Source: CAZUQH01 sp964622465 (lineage in GTDB: Bacteria; CG03; CAZUQH01). Taken from it: a DNA stretch of 8,461 bases. Under the pieces are notes generated by a model. It saw only the letters and a list, made by a program, of their open reading frames with translations. It was not told the origin of the DNA and ran no database searches. A program made the translations under genes and the position numbers. Below are positions 6,732 to 8,461 of this stretch, one piece after another (within the stretch, counting starts at the first letter, position 1; each line of letters begins with the position of its first letter). The stretch is taken from contig CAZUQH010000046.1 of NCBI GenBank assembly GCA_964622465.1, positions 1 through 8,461 on the forward strand. The letters are read 5' to 3'.

Positions 6732-6819
6732 GTCATTGCGAGGAGGACGCATTAGCGTCCGACGAAGCAATCCCTTTGCTGGCAGGGGATTGCTTCGTCA
6801 CTACGTTCCTCGCAACGAC
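6732..6819. repeat. Imperfect palindromic interspersed repeat (REP/MITE-like) between tmk and holB
   Basis: The 88-base element has nested inverted repeats. The outer arms, GTCATTGCGAGGA (6732-6744) and TCCTCGCAACGAC (6807-6819), are complementary except for one base. The inner arms, GACGAAGCAATCCC (6761-6774) and its exact complement (6786-6799), enclose an 11-base loop. A separate perfect 6-base hairpin, GGACGC-ATTA-GCGTCC (6745-6760), sits only in the left half. The right half has just 7 unpaired bases, so the element is asymmetric. Sequences of the GTCATTGCGAGG...GAAGCAATC type recur in high copy in various bacterial genomes, from memory. It contains no coding frame and encodes no transposase, so any mobility would be passive. 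As part of the transcript it would form a strong branched hairpin between the tmk stop and the holB start. It lacks a following T-run, so a terminator function is not supported. Only one copy is in this window. Confidence 0.85.
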
Positions 6820-6828
6820 CTCGTCGGA

Positions 6829-7473
6829 TTACGATTCCTTTAGAAATGGTTTTACCAGGCGGATGATTCTTCTATGGGTTTGGTTTTTTAAAGACATTGT
6901 ATCAATCACCTGGAACCGGCGTGGTTCCCTGACTGCCAGCTTCAGATAACCCTTGCGCACTCTCTCGTGAAACGCAACCTCTTCGGTTTCCAGCCGGTCA
7001 GGCCGTCTTGCCCTGCCAAGTCGCCTCAACCCTTTTTTGACATCTATGTCCAGCAAGAATGTGATATCCGGTTTGAGTCCATTACATGCAATCTTGTTCA
7101 AGTAATTGACCAATTGCACACCGAGACGTCTTCCATAACCCTGGTATGCGACACTCGCATCTGCGTAACGTTCGCAGACAACGATTTTTCCAGCAAGAAG
7201 TGCAGGCCTTATCTTTTCGTCCGTATGCTGAGCCCGTGCTGCCATATAAAACAGGACTTCGGCGAGTGGAGTAATTTGTAATTTTGGGTCAAGAAGAATT
7301 CTGCGTAGTTTTTCGGCAAAGCCGGTCCCGCCTGGTTCACGCGTGTGGACCACAGGTAACCCGCGCGCTCTCAACCAGCGCACCAGTAACGTTGACTGCA
7401 CTGATTTACCGGAACCATCAGGCCCTTCAAAAGTTATAAACAAACCGCTACTACCACGTCTTCTTCTGTTCAT
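6829..7473 (-). CDS. tmk: Thymidylate (dTMP) kinase
   Basis: This 214-residue P-loop kinase converts dTMP to dTDP with ATP, an essential step toward dTTP in the cytoplasm. FITFEGPDGSGKS (12-24) holds the Walker A loop. TREPGGT (44-50) is characteristic of the family. ERYADASVAYQG (101-112) is the DR(Y/F/W)-type motif with Glu in place of the first Asp. RRLGRARRPDRLE (150-162) is the basic LID region. The lack of Arg in the P-loop with Arg in the LID is the type II (E. coli-like) arrangement. Start: ATG at 7473 is preferred because AAGG lies 6 bases upstream and the family motif follows closely; an in-frame ATG at 7536 would add 21 residues unlike the family and lengthen the overlap with the upstream gene. 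The gene overlaps the outer-membrane protein gene by 23 bases and is followed 9 bases after its TAA by the palindromic repeat. Confidence 0.97.
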   Translation of the reverse strand: MNRRRRGSSGLFITFEGPDGSGKSVQSTLLVRWLRARGLPVVHTREPGGTGFAEKLRRILLDPKLQITPLAEVLFYMAARAQHTDEKIRPALLAGKIVVCERYADASVAYQGYGRRLGVQLVNYLNKIACNGLKPDITFLLDIDVKKGLRRLGRARRPDRLETEEVAFHERVRKGYLKLAVREPRRFQVIDTMSLKNQTHRRIIRLVKPFLKES

Positions 7474-8461
7474 CCGTTGCCTTACGTTTCGGTGACGATA
7501 AACTAATTGCAATCCGGTGAGTGCCGTACGAATCAATTATACCAAATGGCCACAAGAAAGCATAATCAATCCCAAGTGCAAGATTACCAAACGGTTTCAA
7601 ACGAACCGAAAAACCAGAAGTCACTGAATCAAAATTCACGCCGCATCTTAAACCGACTTTGCCGGCTACCGGCCACCACTCTGCGCCTGTACGAACGTCC
7701 ATTTCTTGTTGTGCGGAATATTTACTGTAGCGCCAGACAACGTCGAGTCCTGCTGAGAATTTTTGCCTGATTGTCCCCACGCCTAACGTCCAATCGGGAT
7801 TCACAGGGTCATAAGATTTCAGACCTAAATCCGGAGCGACCAGATTGTGCCCGACAATTGCTACGTTAAATATATCACCAAATTGTATCAATATACCTGA
7901 GTCAAGAGAAAAGTTGCCGCGTCCCGTCTTTCCACCTGAAAAAACAGGGTCTTCTGAAGCGTATTCATCCAGGATATAATTATGAGACAGGTATTTAAGA
8001 TTGATACCAACCATATACTCTGGAGGAGGTAACCACTTACGTTCTTCGCCAAGCGTCAATCCACCGCCGGCAAAGCCACTCCCAAACACGCCAAATTCTT
8101 CTTCTTTCCAGAAACGCCCGCCAATTTCTTCCGGGACGAATCCCCAATTCAAGGCAATTTCGGTCTCAGTGTATGCGTCTCTGGTTGAAAACATGGCAAC
8201 CGAAAGCCCCAGCGAACCCCAACCCTTGACCGGATAGAGGGCTGCGATATAATTTTCGCTTAAAGAGGTCTCTCCTTCGCCACGGTATAATTTCAATCCG
8301 AGATACGGCTTTGCAATGGATGCAACAAATTCTGGCCCCTGCGCCAGCGCCGAAGCACCTGGATTCCACCAGATTGCGCTTGCGTCATCAGCAATCGTGG
8401 AAAACGCACCGCCCATGCCGAGCGCACGCGGTCCCCAGCCAACAACATCAAACGCAGCCCA
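7451..8461 (-). CDS. PorV/UPF0164-like outer-membrane beta-barrel protein (5' end outside window)
   Basis: The frame is open to the right edge, giving 336 visible residues; the signal peptide and true start are outside. The visible part opens with the hallmark of this family's mature N-terminus: GPRALGMGGAFSTIADDASA (10-29) followed by IWWNPGASAL. After it comes a long alternation of short amphipathic strands rich in Gly, aromatic and polar residues (for example VGINLKYLSHNYI, LGVGTIRQKFSAGLDVVW, FSVRLKPFGNLALGIDYAF), as expected for a FadL/PorV-like barrel. The last strand-like segment is THRIAISLSS, followed by a charged tail of about 13 residues ending in Trp. PorV is a type IX secretion partner in Bacteroidota, but homologues occur in many phyla without a known role, so function is unassigned; transport or a surface scaffold is possible. 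The ATG at 8416 lies inside the conserved motif and is not the start. It overlaps tmk by 23 bases. Confidence 0.82.
   Translation of the reverse strand, partial: WAAFDVVGWGPRALGMGGAFSTIADDASAIWWNPGASALAQGPEFVASIAKPYLGLKLYRGEGETSLSENYIAALYPVKGWGSLGLSVAMFSTRDAYTETEIALNWGFVPEEIGGRFWKEEEFGVFGSGFAGGGLTLGEERKWLPPPEYMVGINLKYLSHNYILDEYASEDPVFSGGKTGRGNFSLDSGILIQFGDIFNVAIVGHNLVAPDLGLKSYDPVNPDWTLGVGTIRQKFSAGLDVVWRYSKYSAQQEMDVRTGAEWWPVAGKVGLRCGVNFDSVTSGFSVRLKPFGNLALGIDYAFLWPFGIIDSYGTHRIAISLSSPKRKATDEQKKTW
7480..7483 (-). promoter_or_regulatory. Shine-Dalgarno deciding the tmk start
   Basis: AAGG on the minus strand lies 6 bases upstream of the ATG at 7473, inside the 3' end of the upstream outer-membrane protein gene. 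It favours this ATG over the one at 7536. Confidence 0.5.

Noticed and set aside
6732..6819. Rho-independent terminator between tmk and holB
   Set aside because: The hairpin is strong, but neither strand has a T-run directly after the stem, and the nested arms fit an interspersed palindromic repeat better.
6732..6819. CRISPR repeat or attachment site
   Set aside because: There is a single element with no regular spacer spacing, no cas genes, no integrase and no flanking direct repeat seen.
7473..7536. Upstream ATG at 7536 as the tmk start
   Set aside because: It would add 21 residues with no similarity to the family and increase overlap with the barrel gene; the ATG at 7473 has AAGG at suitable spacing.

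Overview
The window is a stretch of ordinary bacterial chromosome in which every supportable gene lies on the minus strand, so transcription runs from high to low coordinates. Outer-membrane-type and envelope genes (a PorV/UPF0164-like barrel, a Do/HtrA protease, an O-antigen-ligase-like polytopic protein) point to a Gram-negative (diderm) bacterium. The exact 100-N run indicates a scaffolded draft or metagenome assembly. The PorV-like and ligase-TPR proteins would suit an uncultured lineage such as Omnitrophota or a similar candidate phylum. That placement is a guess from protein flavour and is not shown by the sequence.

In transcription order the layout is: (1) 8461-7451, the 3' part of a PorV-like outer-membrane protein gene; (2) 7473-6829, tmk (dTMP kinase), overlapping gene 1 by 23 bases; (3) 6819-6732, an 88-base palindromic repeat that fills most of the only sizeable intergenic space; (4) 6720-5767, holB (DNA polymerase III delta'); (5) 5798-5064, a PSP1/RicT-family protein, overlapping holB by 32 bases; (6) 5029-3506, metG (methionyl-tRNA synthetase, GTG start); (7) 3509-3040, a class II aldolase/adducin-family gene joined to metG by an ATGA overlap and cut by the gap; (8) 3039-2940, the N gap; (9) 2939-1821, the 3' two-thirds or so of an HtrA/Do protease gene; (10) 1784-1, an O-antigen-ligase-like membrane protein with C-terminal TPRs that runs off the left edge. 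Overlapping or tightly spaced starts and stops suggest one long operon, at least from tmk to the aldolase. The tmk-holB-ricT-metG neighbourhood echoes the Bacillus subtilis region holding tmk, holB, yaaT and metS, so it looks like an old conserved core of information-processing genes with envelope genes on both sides.

The main trap is the single open frame from 3509 to 1821. It reads through the Ns and appears to join an aldolase N-terminus to a serine-protease C-terminus. Both family halves are missing far more than the 34 codons the gap allows, so these are two separate genes and the gap is of arbitrary length. No gene-free stretch longer than about 110 bases exists apart from the gap. I saw no RNA gene, CRISPR array, transposase, attachment site, convincing promoter or Rho-independent terminator. 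I found no convincing new biological system. The items most worth following up are the palindromic repeat that forms nearly the whole tmk-holB spacer, and the identity of the sequence lost in the gap.
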